Position numbers and translations under genes: made by a program. Of a stretch of DNA of 64,000 nt, positions 18,715-31,108 are shown one piece after another (the stretch's first letter is position 1; each line of letters begins with the position of its first letter). This stretch comes from Smallanthus sonchifolius (lineage: Eukaryota > Streptophyta > Magnoliopsida > Asterales > Asteraceae), in the NCBI GenBank assembly GCA_023525975.1, contig CM042042.1, positions 42,109,880-42,173,879 on the forward strand, given 5' to 3'. The notes beneath the pieces were generated by a model, which was not told the origin of the DNA, made no database searches, and saw only the letters and a program-made list of their open reading frames with translations.

Positions 18715-19260
18715 AAACTTGGCCATCAAAAGTTGACCTTGCTCTTCCTCCTTTTCTTCATGGCTTTTAAACATTTCTTCATACGCTTTTAGGCTTCCTA
18801 CCGCTTCTTCAAATGGCAAACTCTCAAGGTCGGAGTATTGTTCAATAGAAGCTACAATTGGCAAGTACTTCCATGGAATCGAGAAATTTTCTTACAACCA
18901 CTTCCTCTTCAAGGTTTGAACCAAGACTTTTGAACTTTTCCACTATACCACGTATCTTTCTCGAGAAATCATTAATTGTCTTGTTTTCTTTCATCTTAAG
19001 CATTTCCAACTCACTCCTTAGAGTTTGCAATCTTGCCTTTTGCACCCCTTCGGCACCTAAATACCGAACCCGGGTTGATTCCCAAACATCCTTCACATCC
19101 TTGTGTGTTAGCAACCTACAAAAGAACATCTTCAGGTAGGGTTTGATAAATAATGGCTTTAACAGTATAGTTTTTCTTGCCATCCGTATTTGGTTACCGT
19201 CCCCCAAAGACCACATGCCCTTAACACCGTCTCAACCATAATTGACCACGAAGTGTGGTT
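18715..19260 (-). pseudogene. Ty1/copia gag fragment (UBN2-type), minus strand
   Basis: The 18842-19216 frame reads DVWESTRVRYLGAEGVQKAR, then LQTLRSELEMLKMKE, FSRKIRGIVEKFKSLGS and VVVRKFLDSM, the conserved gag core of plant copia elements. Coding continues to about 18720 in a shifted frame (KAYEE-like region). A copia primer-binding site in the same orientation lies about 290 bp upstream (19549-19560). The element was later split by the copia insertion at 19746. Confidence 0.8.
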
Positions 19261-19548
19261 AGTTTCAATCAATTTAAGACATTGAATGGGAACATACCTT
19301 GGTCATGGACTACTACCTCACCTGCGTTTTCATTCTTCTTTTCACCTGCCATTTTTCTTTCTTTCTTTTTTGCTATGATTTCTTTCTATTTCTCAGTCTT
19401 GCTTTAGCGTTATTGCTTTCTTCCTTTCTTGCAACGTGGCTTTCTTCCTACTTTATTGTGACACCCGTTCTTCCTCCTTTATTGGAGCGCTCGATCAGCC
19501 TTCTTCCTCACATGAAATTGTCTGCCTTCCTTTAAACCAGATACAACC

Positions 19549-19745
19549 TTAGGCGCTCTGATACCAAATGTAGATAAAATTAGGCCCTAATCGACAGAAA
19601 CAAAGATGAACAACAATTGTTTTTTTGATCAAAACATATTGATACTCTTTCTTGATTGAGAAATGATGCGTACAAAACAAAATAAAGAAGCGGCTATTTA
19701 ATAGCCCTAAACCTGCGAACAAAACTCAAGCCACTAGCTACTAAG
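19549..19745 (-). repeat. PBS and LTR part of the minus-strand copia element
   Basis: GCTCTGATACCA at 19549-19560 is the complement of the tRNA-iMet primer-binding site TGGTATCAGAGC, so a 5' LTR should follow at higher coordinates. GGCTATTTAATAGCC (about 19692-19706) can serve as a TATA region. The LTR is interrupted at 19745 by the 7.2-kb copia element and should resume at 26912. Confidence 0.65.
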
Positions 19746-20598
19746 TGTTGGATTTTATGGACCGACCCGATGGACAACGCGGCTGACCGAGCTATGACCC
19801 GTAAGAGTTACACCTAGGGCAACGAACATTAAATCCACTTAACCTGCTTAAATGGTAATTACGAACTATTAGCGAGACGATATATTTTATATATATTTGT
19901 TAGACGCGAATTATTATTTATACTAGTTTATAAATAATAATTGTACATTTATTGTTTTAATCATTTTATTAAAACAATTAAACGGGTTCGGGCTTTTATA
20001 TTTGGTATTGAACTTTGGGCCCGAAAATAATTAGTAAGGTTTGTAATTATATATAATAGGATTAATCCTATTATATTAGCACCCTAATAATCTTAGCCAA
20101 AAAAGGAAGAAATCGAATTTCCTTTTGGTTTTTGGAGATACAAGTCGCCAGAAAAAAAAACGTGAGAAGAGAAAAACATTTGTTTTTCTTTCTTGTGTTT
20201 TGCCAGCCACCAAACACAAAAACATATTCTCTTTGGTGTTTCCAGCGACCTCCAAACCAGCCTAAGTTAGACCCTGCCCCGCTGCTGTCCCGTTTCCGGC
20301 CAGCCCCGGCGCTATTCGTCTCTCGTGTTGTCAGTTCGTGATCTAGCATCGGTTCGTTGTACCTCGGTGTCTCAACCGGTTAATCATTAACCACAAAGGT
20401 ATAATTAATTTCATTGGTAGATTAAACTTTTTTTGTGTTTGCGTGTTCATAACCAAATCCTGTTCGGTTTGTCAGTGCTGTTAAATAGGTTATGATTTTA
20501 TTTTTCGCTGCGCATTTATTAATTAACTGAATTAATTAATTTCTCTGTTAAAACCCGTTTTTTACAAAAGTCAAACTGATCACCACTGAATCCCAACA
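19746..20598 (+). repeat. 5' LTR of the 7.2-kb copia element
   Basis: TGTTGGATTTTATGG ... CACTGAATCCCAACA. It matches 26059-26911 over its whole length with scattered substitutions. AT-rich U3 followed by a purine-rich leader. Confidence 0.95.
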
Positions 20599-20599
20599 G

Positions 20600-20611
20600 T
20601 GGTATCAGAGC
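20600..20611 (+). promoter_or_regulatory. primer-binding site, tRNA-iMet
   Basis: TGGTATCAGAGC begins two bases after the 5' LTR end. It is complementary to the 3' end of initiator tRNA-Met, the usual plant copia primer. Confidence 0.93.
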
Positions 20612-21239
20612 CTGAGTTGTAACACGCAAATCGGAACCGGTTTGGTTTCACCGGTTAGATTAATCACAAACTTTAACTATCTTGAAGTTTCTGATCTGAT
20701 ATGTTTTTGGTGCAATTTTTTTATTTATTAATTTGGTTGATTTTTTATTTTATTTGACCAAATATATTGTCCGTATATGATTGTGTTGAATATGTAAATC
20801 TGACCTGACCCATGTGATTGAGTTGTTTGTGTTTATTATTCAGTTTTTGGTTTTATGGTTTTGGCCCACTTTTGATGGCTCAAAGTTGTAATAGAATAGG
20901 CTTTTTTATTTTTATTTTAGGACGACTATTACTTTTCTCTCTTGTTACATGCCCCAGCTGTCAAGAGATTAAAAGTGGACATAGATGAGGCTAAACGTAT
21001 CAATGCATAGACATGTATTATCTTATCGGCCTCATACACGAGAGTTGTGCATCTTTCCACAATTGACACTAATTGTCAGTCTAGTTACCCACTTACTAAT
21101 GTTGTATGCCACAGCTACCATTAGTGACTGATTTAGCTAGATTCTTACTCCTTATTCTAATTTCTGTAATTGGGTCATAAATTAATAAGGACTTTTCACT
21201 TTCTTTATACTAATTTATTTTCTTTGCTTATCTTGACAG

Positions 21240-22069
21240 ATGTCTACTGAAAATAATAATACTAATAACTCCTTCGCTCTCAAGTCTATCCTTGAGAATG
21301 AAAAGCTGGATAACACCAACTTTCTCTCGTGGCAGTGCAATCTGAGAATAGTTCTCAAGATGGCCAAGAAGCTCTATGTTCTCGATGCACCAGTCCCTGA
21401 GGCACCCGATGGTAACACGGCTGCCGCTCGTAAGGCCTGGGAAAAACAAAGAGATGATGCCACTGAGGTGGCCTGCCTTATGCTAGCCTGCATGTCCCGT
21501 GAGCTCCAAAAGAGCATGGAGGACCTGAATGCCTTTGACATGATTGAGCAACTTAAGGGCATGTTCCTGAAACAAGCCCGACAAGAATGCTATGAAACCA
21601 TGTCTCAACTCATTCGTTGCACGATGCAAGAGGGCACGCCTGTTAGTGCTCGTGTACTTAAGATGAAATGGTACATCGACCAGATGAACAAACTTGGATA
21701 TCCCATGAAGGATGACATGGCTATTGATTTCATCTTAAACTCTCTCCCAAGCTCCTATGCTCAATTCGTAATGAATTTCAACATGAATGGCTTGGAGAAA
21801 ACAGTGCCGAGCTACATGGTATGCTCAAAACGGCCGAGATGAATATCCAAAGAAACAAAAATCAAGTTCTGATGGTCAGATCTGCTGGTGTTAAAAAAAC
21901 TAACCCCAAGAAAAGAGGATACAATAGCAAAGGCAAAAAGAAGTTTAATGTTACTGCCAAGCCTACCACCAACAATAACAAGAAAGCTTCAAAAGCCCTC
22001 CTGAGGAGCGCCAATGCTTTGAATGCAACAAAATGGGACATTGGAAACGTAACTGTCCTGAATATCTAG
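21240..22069 (+). pseudogene. copia gag with zinc knuckle
   Basis: Starts at ATG 21240 (MSTENNNTNNSF) and runs 200 codons with KLDNTNFLSWQCNLRIVLK, the usual gag entry motif, and GYPMKDDMAIDFILNSLP. The frame then shifts near 21836 into the basic region KKTNPKKRGYNSKGKKKF. The knuckle CFECNKMGHWKRNCP (about 22017-22061) is read across the shift to the third frame. The product would package element RNA; here it is broken. Confidence 0.9.
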
Positions 22070-23433
22070 CCAAGCTGAAGCTGCAGAGGGCCAATGGTGA
22101 GGGCACCTCTTCAGGTATTCTCATTTATGTTATTGAAATTTTTACTGTTTCTAGCAACACATGGGTATTTGATACTGGATGTGGATACCACACCATTAAT
22201 GTCTTAAAGGAGCCTAAAAGTTGGAGGAAGCTGAAACAAGGTGACATGGAGCTCATCGTTGGTGATGGGAAAAGAGTACCAGTTCTTGCAACTAAAACAT
22301 ATCATCTCTCATGTCCTTCTGGCCTTGTGGTTGTTTTAAACAATTGTTTGTTTGCACCTGGTTTAACCAGAAACATTATTTCAGTTTCTTTATTGTTTGA
22401 ACAAGAATTTAAGTACGTTTTTAATGGTATTTCTATTTCTGCCTACTTAAATGATATCTTTTATTTTGAGGCTAAACCTCAAAATGATATTTACGAGATT
22501 GACGTTCAAACTGACAATAACATATATAATCTTTCTAAACGTATCAAATCTGGCATTAATGATACTTTTCTATGGCATTGTCGACTTGGCCACAAAAGCA
22601 AGACACACATTAAAAGACTCCAATCCGAGGGAATTCTTGAACCTACCGGACATGACTCATTTGATAATTGTGAGTCTTGTTTAGCTGGCAAACTCACAAA
22701 GGACCCCTTCACTCATGTTGGTGAACGAGCCAAGGATCTGCTAGGCCTTATACACATTGATGTGTGTGGCCCTTTCAGAACCATGTCTAGAAATCATGAA
22801 AGATACTTCGTTTCATTAATTGACGATTATAGTCGATATGTTTATGTCTATCTTATGAAACATAAACATGAAACATTTGAAGAGTTCAAAGAGTTTCAAA
22901 ACGAAGTAGAGAAACAACCCGATAAATCTATCAAGACACTTCGATCAGATCGAGGTGGCGAGTATCTCAGCTTAGAATTTCTTAATCATTTGAAGGAGCA
23001 CGGAATTATTTCTCCGCCCACTCCTCCTGGCACACCCCAACTTAATGGCGTGAGCGAGAGGAGAAATCGAACCCTACTTAATACGGTTCGATCGATGATG
23101 TGTAGAACTAACTTGCCTCACTCCTTCTGGAGTTATGCTCTTATGACCGCCGCCCGCCTTGTAAATCTGGCACCGACTAAGAAGGTGGACAAAACCCCAT
23201 ATGAGATATGGCACGGGTCTAAACCCAATCTGTCTTACCTTAGAGTATGGGGATGTGATGCATATGTCACCAACGATTCTGATGACAAGCTCGATCCCAG
23301 AGGCGAAAAAGTTTTCATCGGTTACTACAACAAAAGCGGATATTATTTCTATCATCCTGATGCAAACCTTGTTTCCATCAAAAGGAAAGGACGCTTTCTC
23401 GAGGAAGATCTTCTAAATCGAGGAACCGGGTAA
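22033..23433 (+). pseudogene. copia protease and integrase
   Basis: 466 open codons. The protease centre is WVFDTGCGYHT (normally D-S/T-G-A, so the Ala is Cys here). The GAG-pre-integrase zinc region follows (HCRLGHKSKTHIKRL, CESCLAGK). The DDE integrase core carries IHIDVCGPF, SLIDDYSRYVYVY and RSDRGGEYLS, then PQLNGVSERRNRTLLN with the third catalytic Glu. The frame is lost at 23433 where the linker to RT begins. Confidence 0.92.
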
Positions 23434-23437
23434 TATT

Positions 23438-25205
23438 ATGGATCTTGAAGAAATTCGAGAAACACAAACAACAGTTGAGGAAGTCGGAGCGTCTGATCAA
23501 CAAGAACTTGTTGCTGATGAATCAGACATAAACACAAGCGTTCGCAGAAGTAGCAGATCTCGTAAAGAACCTAATAGATACCTATGGCATCTTGAAGCTT
23601 CTAAAGTCATGTTAGTAGCTGAGTCAAATGACGAACCTACAAATTTGCTATCTCAGATCCTGAATCCGAGAAATGGCTTGAAGCCATGAACGCCGAGATG
23701 CAATCTATGCGTGATAATCAGGTCTGGGACTTGATTGAGCTATCCCCCGGTTCTCGGGCAATAGGGAGCAAATGGATTTTCAAAAGAAAAACCGACATGC
23801 ATGGTAATGTACAAACCTATAAAGCACGGCTAGTTGCAAAGGGTTTCACTCAAACTCAAGATATTGATTATGATGAAATTTTCTCACCTGTTGCTATGAT
23901 CAAATCGATCAGGATACTGCTTGCCATAGCCGCGTACCATGATTACGAGATATGGCAAATGGATGTCAAAACCGCTTTTATTAATGGACATCTCTCTGAA
24001 GATGTCTATATGGTTCAGCCTGATGGTTTTGTTGATCCAAAGTATCCTAGTAGGGTCTGCAAACTGAATAAGTCCATTTATGGACTTAAACAGACATCTC
24101 GAAGCTGGAATATTCATTTTGATCAGAAAATCAAAGAATTTGGTTTTGTCAAGAATGAAGATGAGCCTTGTGTTTATAGAAAGGCTAGTGGGAGCACTAT
24201 ATCATTTCTCATCTTGTATGTGGATGATATACTGATCATTGGAAACAACATCATGTGCTTGACAAAGTCAAACAATGGTTAGGATCTTGTTTTGTAATGA
24301 AGGATCTTGGAGAAGCTGCTTACATTCTAGGAATCAAGATCTACAGGGATCGATCTAAGCGGCTTCTTGGGCTAAGTCAAGGCACATACATAAACAAAGT
24401 CATGGCACGCTTTCATATGGAAAACTCCAAGAAAGAAGGTGTTCCGATGACTAAAGGCACTGTGTTGAACAAATCGCAATCTCCTTCCACGGACATTGAA
24501 CTTAAGGAAATGGAAGCAATTCCATATGCCTCAAAGATTGGTTCTATCATGTATGCTATGTTGTGCACTAGACCTGACGTCTCGTATGCTTTAAGCATGA
24601 CTAGTCGTTTTCAGCAAAGTCCTGGCATTGCCATTGGACTGCAGTCAAGAACACCCTAAGGTACTTAAGAAGGACCAAAGACATGTTCTTAATATTTGGA
24701 GGAGTGAAAGAGGAGATCAATGTACGGTGTTACACTGATGCTAGCTTCAAACTGACCGAGATGACTATCGCTCACAATCAGGTTTCGTATTCAATTTTAA
24801 TGGAGGAGCTGTCTCATGGAAAAGCTCCAAGCAGAGTGTAGTGGCGGATTCAACCACCGAATCTGAGTATATAGCTGCATCAGATGCTGCTAAGGAAGCT
24901 GCTTGGATGAAGAAATTCATTACTGACCTCGATGTGGTTTCGAGTATTCGCCAACCAATTGAGATACTTTGTGATAACACAGGTGCTATAGCTTAAGCCA
25001 AAGAGCCCAGATCTCTTCACAAAGCCAAGCAAATTCAAAGGAGGTTCCACTATATACGGGAAATTGTGGAACGTGGAAACGTCGTGATAAGCAAAGTAGA
25101 CACAGATCAAAACCTAGCGGACCCGTTTACTAAGCCTATGACTCAGGACAAGCATGATCTTCACAGAGATGCTATTGGTCTTAGATTTGCTAGTGATATG
25201 TTTTG
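23438..25205 (+). pseudogene. copia reverse transcriptase-RNase H
   Basis: Read in several frames. 23438-23689 is the linker (RRSSRSRKEPNRYLW). 23686-24282 is RT with GSKWIFKRK, ARLVAKGFTQ, MDVKTAFINGHL, SIYGLKQTSRSWN and the active site YVDDI (about 24218-24232). 24255-24659 continues with LGEAAYILGIKI and GSIMYAMLCTRPDVSYA. RNase H follows as CYTDASF, then DSTTESEYIAASDAAKEA and LHKAKQIQRRFHYIRE, ending about 25205 after DPFTKPM. There are at least two frameshifts and one stop, so it is inactive. Confidence 0.92.
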
Positions 25206-26058
25206 ATTTAGTATTTTGAATGTGCGAACATTTAAACAGTTGTACTTTTGAATTCTTTTGGTTTACTGATTTAAATGCAATTCTGAATTCTTATAACTGT
25301 GTTCGATTTTAATACGTTTAATCCATGAATCTTGTATTCTTAATTATCCGTAGTCGATCAGAATCGTGGGAACGACTCTGAATTAAGACTATTCTGAACT
25401 TGGACTCAAGTAGTTGACTTCCAACTTCACAGACCTCATCTTGGATAACGTTGGATGTAACTCGTTTCAAATCATCTTCATGGATTTTAATCATAAGATG
25501 TTTTACTATTGGTATACTCATTAGTATCCTCTGACCTGAGATACGTACTAGAACTGCCGTTTACCAATAACCATTCTTTAATCACTGTCAAACGCTGTCG
25601 CGTAACTGCCAGTCATAAAGACTTTGATTAGGAATAGTTCTGAAGTTCAGTGGGAGTTGTATGTAGTCAATAAGGGATTCTGTACTCTTACATTATATGT
25701 AACAGATAGGCATCGTGGCGCCCTCGTTGATTCAAACTGGTGAAGTGTAAGGCCTTACCCAAACTTACTGTGTGTTTGATTGGACCACTTTGATTCTTGA
25801 TCGAGAACAATAATAATTGAACGCCATATGAGAATGAACTAAATCCATGTCTCATTGATTCAATTGATGTTTTATACGGAAATGATGAATGACAAATATT
25901 GTCATAAGTCTATTGTCTTGCTTTAGTTAGCTGTTACTAACACCGAGATATTTGGTTAATGACTTTAAAGCGTCATACCTTGTTAGGGACAGCCATGTGC
26001 AGCTAGAGCGCCGCTGACTGTTTGCATTGATTTATCGTGGATCGACCAAGTGGGAGAT
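25206..26058 (+). other. non-coding 3' internal region and polypurine tract
   Basis: 850 bp between the RNase H end and the 3' LTR with no ORF. It ends in AAGTGGGAGAT, the polypurine tract, immediately before the LTR start TGTTGG at 26059. Confidence 0.75.
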
Positions 26059-26911
26059 TGTTGGATTTTATGGACCGACCCGATGGACAATGCGGCTGAC
26101 CGAGCTATGACCCGTAAGAGTTACACCTATGGCAACGAACATTAAATCCACTTAACCTGCTTAAATGGTAATTATGAACTGTTAGCGAGACGATATATTT
26201 TTTATATATTTGTTAGACGCGAATTATTATTTATACTAGTTTATAAATAATAATTGTACATTTATTGTTTTAATCATTTTATCAAAATAATTAAATGGGT
26301 TCGGGCTTTTACATCTGGTATTGAACTTTGGGCCCAAAAATAATTAGTAGGGTTTGTAATTATATATAATAGGATTAATCCTATTATATTAGCACCCTAA
26401 TAATCTTAGCCAAAAAAAGGAAGAAATCGAATTTCCTTTTGGTTTTTGGAGATACAAGCCGCCAGAAAAAAAAAGTGAGAAGAGAAAAACATTTGTTTCT
26501 CTTTCTTGTGTTTTGCCAGCCACCAAACACAAAACCATATTCTCTTTGGCGTTTCCAGCAACCTCCAAACCAGCCTAAGTTAGACACTGCCCCGCTGCTG
26601 TCCCGTTTCCGGCCAGCCCCAGCGCTATTCATCTCTCGTGTTATCAGTTCGTGATCTAGCATCGGTTCGTTGTACCTCGGTGTCTCAACCGGTTAATCAT
26701 TAACCACAAAGGTATAATTAATTTCATTGGTAGATTAAACTTTTTTTGTGTTTGCGTGTTCATAACCAGATCCTGTTTGGTTTTTCAGTGCTGTTAAATA
26801 GGTTATGTTTTTATTTTTCGCTGCGCATTTATTAATTAACTGAATTAATTAATTTCTCTGTTAAAACCCGTTTTTTACAAAAGTCAAACTGATCACCACT
26901 GATTCCCACCA
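26059..26911 (+). repeat. 3' LTR of the 7.2-kb copia element
   Basis: 853 bp, collinear with the 5' LTR. The last bases are CCCACCA where the 5' LTR has CCCAACA, and CTAAC follows. Confidence 0.94.
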
Positions 26912-27749
26912 CTAACTTGGCCCATTAACCCATTACTAGAACTTGCTAAACAATTAAACATTTTAAACACATGACTAAATGAATAAACTTGACCCATTAA
27001 AATAAATTGCTCCGGCTGACCCGTTTCTAATTAACCGACCCGTACTCGTTGACCCATCAAGATTAACGTTACAAATACCCTCGATATTCATATCAGTGAT
27101 TTATATCAAGGTAAGCATTTATACAAATAGAAGCATGTAAGTAAATTTATTTAAGGAGAGAAGAGAAAGGATTTGAAAGGAAGTAAGAAAAATTGGTGTT
27201 CGAGAGTTCTTTTTTACAGAGAGAAAGGAAGAGAAGAGAAGAGAAAGAGAGAGGTTTTAAGACTATAATCCATCCTTCCAAATTGGAAAGAAATGGAGAG
27301 AATTGAAAGGAAAGAAAAAAAAGAAAAAAGAAAGTGAGGGATTCCCTTCTTTTTTTTTCTTAAGTTAACTCGGGAACATAACGTAAGGGATGAGAAAGAT
27401 GGGGAGGAGAGTCGATATGGGCACAATTAACATAGGAGCAGGTGGTCTAAAGATGTTGCTCATGATGGATTTGCTCTGGTATTTGATATGAGAGGAGAAA
27501 AAGTTTGTTTCTAGGATGTGCTTGGGGTCTATTTATACATGAGGTATAGGGTTCAAAGACATGGAGTATCTTCAAATGCTATTTGTGGAAGCTTGCACAA
27601 ACCTCGATAGGCCTGACCCACCTAGCCGGAGGATGATCCATCATAGTGAGATCTTTGTCGAAGTATATTATCTCTCGATTGGTGTGTCATGGATTGGTGT
27701 GGTTTTTTTTATCGTTGGTCATCAATAATGATTAAAGATAAGTTTTCTA
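26912..27749. other. remainder of the split minus-strand copia LTR, then unassigned DNA
   Basis: From 26912 the sequence interrupted at 19745 should resume, but the far end of that LTR cannot be fixed. About 27150-27360 is strongly purine-rich (repeated GAGAGAAGAGAAAG). No gene. Confidence 0.45.
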
Positions 27750-28087
27750 TATTTCTTTTTTGAATGACCAACAAACAGAGAATTGCTTAGGTACTTCGTA
27801 CGGGGTGACCAATTGGCAAAAGGCCACCGCCAGTTGGCCCAACCCAGCCGTACGGAGCCCTTAAGCGCTCCAAGTTATCTCCAGTTCCGGGGAAAACCCA
27901 CCCGCCCGAAAGCCCACTGGTGGTAAAACCCGGACGCCCTCGGGATCGAACCGGAGATTACAAAGATCCTGGTCTTCCTTCATTGAGCCACCATGCCCCT
28001 CCCAAAGTGATGCCTGTGGGGATAGAACCTGGGTCTCTTTTAGAGAATCCAGGCTTCCTACCACTACACCACATTAAAAGTTGCAAC
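27750..28087 (-). mobile_element. SINE with two tRNA-like promoter units
   Basis: Flanked by a perfect 11-bp target duplication, TAAGTTTTCTA (27739-27749 and 28088-28098). The minus strand ends in an A-rich tail (T-rich at 27750-27762). The head holds two pairs of RNA polymerase III boxes: TAGTGGTAGG (28066-28057) with GGTTCTATCCC (28029-28019), then TGGCTCAATG (27990-27981) with GGTTCGATCCC (27952-27942). About 180 bp of body follow. Long TSD, A tail and A/B boxes identify a tRNA-derived SINE. Two head units make it dimeric, or one SINE landed in another. Confidence 0.85.
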
Positions 28088-28191
28088 TAAGTTTTCTACT
28101 ATGTAGGCTTTGGTTCTTTCCATCATATTGTCGACCATTATGTGTACACGGTTGTTGAGTTTTATATCAACTACTTTTACTTTATCTCTTG

Positions 28192-28568
28192 GATTTTTTT
28201 TTTCAAAATGGTATATTTTTGAAAAAAAAGAGTGACAAACCAAAAAAGTGGAAAATGCTAATATTTTCAGTTCATTTGCAAACACACAATGTTTGGGTGT
28301 CAAAAACTTGCTAGAAGTACAATGAAACCGTGATTCCCAATTACGGTTTCAGTTTTGCCATTTTAACTGAAACCATAATCCGTAATAACGGTTTCAGTTA
28401 CTTTGTTGTTAAAACAGTAACTTTATTTCAGACACGTCTCTCGATAATACCACTTTGAACTGAAACCGTGATTGAGAATCACGGTATTACCATTTACCAC
28501 TTTTTTGGGTCAATGCAACCATTTGCCACCTTTTTTTTCAAAAATATACCATTTTGAAAAAAAGTTTC
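28192..28568. mobile_element. MULE-type MITE, 377 bp
   Basis: Ends in inverted repeats built on T-rich sequence plus TTTTCAAAATGGTAT (left), with ATACCATTTTGAAAA at the right. It is flanked by the perfect 10-bp duplication TTATCTCTTG (28182-28191 and 28569-28578). A duplication of 9-10 bp fits Mutator-like elements. Inside, AACTGAAACCGTGATT-type motifs alternate in orientation about six times (28324-28490). No ORF. Confidence 0.82.
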
Positions 28569-28578
28569 TTATCTCTTG

Positions 28579-31108
28579 CATGAAACCATAAACTTTCATT
28601 ACCTCACCTCACTTGCACCTTTAATTTAAGGGTTTTATGTATTGTAACTTGCATAAATTAAGTCAAGCTTTCACCTTTTTTTTTGTTTGATGTTATAGAA
28701 TTCCATCATATTCCTTGTGTGTTTTCTATGTTGCATGAAATATGTCAAGATTATGTTTTATAGGTCTTCGAATGTTACTTTTGAAAGTTTATGAACTAGA
28801 GGCATGCAATGCTTATAAAGAGTTTAGATGCCAGAACATGGGCATAACTCCACATCCACAACTCATGAAAAGGATCATGTGCGTTGTATGTCATTACGAT
28901 AGACAAAATCAATATGAATGGTGTTAATGCATAAATAGATGGATGTTATAAATGCACCATTTTTATGATGATAAAAATAAGAACATGTGATATAAATGCA
29001 CCATTTTTTACGATGATAAAAAAGCATGTGATATAAATGTTACTTACAAATGATCATATGTTCATAATCTATCCTCGTGATGTCCTAAGCAAAAAGTTGT
29101 ATGGAAACGGAAAAAAATGGGCTCAAAAGAAGATTTCATAAAGTGCACCTAAGTAACACAATCGATTGGTGGACAAGGACTAAAACAAGGTACCATGACT
29201 GTGCCAAAGGAAAAGTCAAACAAGATCAAACGATAAAGAACTTCATAACAGAACCATGTGCGATTGGTGGTGCGATAACGCATTGACCGACAACTAGTCA
29301 AACTCATCAACTATGCAACGGTCGATGTTAACGTCAAGCCATGAATTGACCATCCAATCACTAGATAATTTTCTTAACAACTGATCGACTCATAAATGCG
29401 CAGTCAAGATAAATAAACGTGTTAAAGACAAAGATGAAGTAAAATATCAATTGACAAAGTGTAAGATCAATAAAGGTATATGATGAAAGTTCGGTTGTGT
29501 GTATGTGGTGATCACTACCAAAGTTACTATAAATTTTGTAGGTGATCGCTACATAGATTAGTGAGACATTTAAGAGGTAATCATTACCTTGACTAGTGAA
29601 ATGATTAAAACTGATCCCTTCTAAGTTGTAGCAAGGGACATGCGTAGGTGATTTCTACCTTATTAGAGAGACAGACGTGGCGATCTCTACCATCTTAGAT
29701 AGATGATTTTTTACAAATAATCTCTAGGTTACAGAGAAGACTAGTGAAGAAAAACTCTAGGTGGAAAGCAAAGGAGTTGATGTAAGGTGGATTTGTTAAC
29801 ACCTTCCTGAACCACTATTAATCCTTACATTTATTCGGTGATATCTCTCTAACTCAAACTCTCTTTTTATTACTTTTTAATCTTTAAGTTTCATAAGAAG
29901 TATTCATCTAACCAACAAAGAGTTTCGTAAAAGTGGTTACTCCCTCCTAGCTTCTTACAAGGCAAATTTTAAATATGATATTTTTCTTGGAAATTTTGTG
30001 GCTACGTGAGACGGGGCCTAGCGAGGTCTTCATCCACATACTGTGTGGGGCGAGGCTCGTTGTAGGGTTTAATATTGATCAGGCTAAGTTGGGTTACTAG
30101 GTTAGCAAGATGCTAATTTAGACACATGTTTTTAGCGTTTTAAAAGACCATGGGTAGTTAGCAAATAGTGTAGTAATGGGGCATGTGCTAGCAAGTTAGA
30201 AATCTTCTATGTTTATTTTCCTATATATGTGTTTTGAATGAATTAATGAAAGTGCATAAAGTAAGTATTGAAGCAGTAAACAAAAAACTTCCATACGAGA
30301 ATTGTGTGTTTCAAGTGTGTTGTGGAGCTTGTACCAACACTAGTTAGGTATCTCTACAAAGAGAATCTGGGCCAACCTCGGAATGCCCTTGGTTGGAAGA
30401 AAGGGTATGTTCGGATCAACATTACTTATCTCCACTAGTTTGGTGGAAACGCATAAGCATCAGTCAGTAAGGTAGTCCATTGCATCGATATGGATGCCTG
30501 GACAAGGTTGGTTGGTTGTGTGACATTCGAAATTTCTGTAAAGTGGACGTTGCTTGGAATGGGAATGATGTTGGATTGTAACATTGATTGGAGGGAGTGT
30601 CCCTCTGCTCAGATGTTATCTAGTTCATGGATCAAATCGTTCACAAGATTACGCAACTAGAAAAAGTTGTCAAACCATGGTGAAAGATAGATCTATGAAC
30701 GTTGAGCTTGTGATCCTCATTGCCGTCCAGGTTGTTCACACATGCCATAGGATCACTGTAGCGAGTATAGGTGTCATCTAACCCAGTGAGTTCTAAAAGA
30801 TCTTTTGTCTCTAGTTTGACTTGGCCTTCCTTTAGAAGATGGTGAGTTGTCCCATATAAAGTTGATTCGAATGGTAGTGTGTTGTCTAAATCACTGAATT
30901 TTGTACAAACTCATCCGAGTGTACGTCATCATTAACATTTTTGTTAACATGTTTAGGAGCTTTAATCATATAAATAAGTTGAACTGATCAACAATATATA
31001 CCCACATGTACAAATTTTGAAAATGGCACACCAAACTGAAGAAAGAGACTAAAAGCCCTCCTGTACCATGCAACCTTCAGAATACTTGCATTCTGATTAT
31101 TTATAGAT
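28579..31108. other. 2.5 kb without a recognisable gene
   Basis: Short ORFs (for example 28742-28927) lack domain signals. A repeated phrase, GTGATATAAATGCACCATTTTT, occurs in whole or part at about 28940-29030. About 30000-30480 has an LTR-like texture (TCCTATATATGTG near 30221), but I find no partner copy. The last part holds the 3' UTR of minus-strand FANCD2. Confidence 0.45.

Larger units (their letters stand above)
19746..26911 (+). mobile_element. Ty1/copia LTR retrotransposon, 7.2 kb, degenerate but complete
   Basis: Two LTRs of equal length (853 bp), a tRNA-iMet PBS, the domain order gag, protease, integrase, RT, RNase H, and a polypurine tract. Flanks CTAAG (19741-19745) and CTAAC (26912-26916) form a 5-bp target duplication with one change. 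The polyprotein is broken by several frameshifts (about 21836, 22050, 23433, 23690, 24260, 24650) and a stop near 24995. It was autonomous in origin and is now dead. It is inserted in the LTR of the older minus-strand copia element. Confidence 0.95.

Noticed and set aside
27942..28066. Genuine tRNA genes
   Set aside because: A and B boxes are present but no acceptor stem or full cloverleaf forms, and the unit is enclosed by an 11-bp TSD with an A tail, which marks a SINE.
28742..28927. Small gene at 28742-28927
   Set aside because: 61 codons with no motif, no splice-linked neighbours and surrounding repetitive AT-rich DNA.
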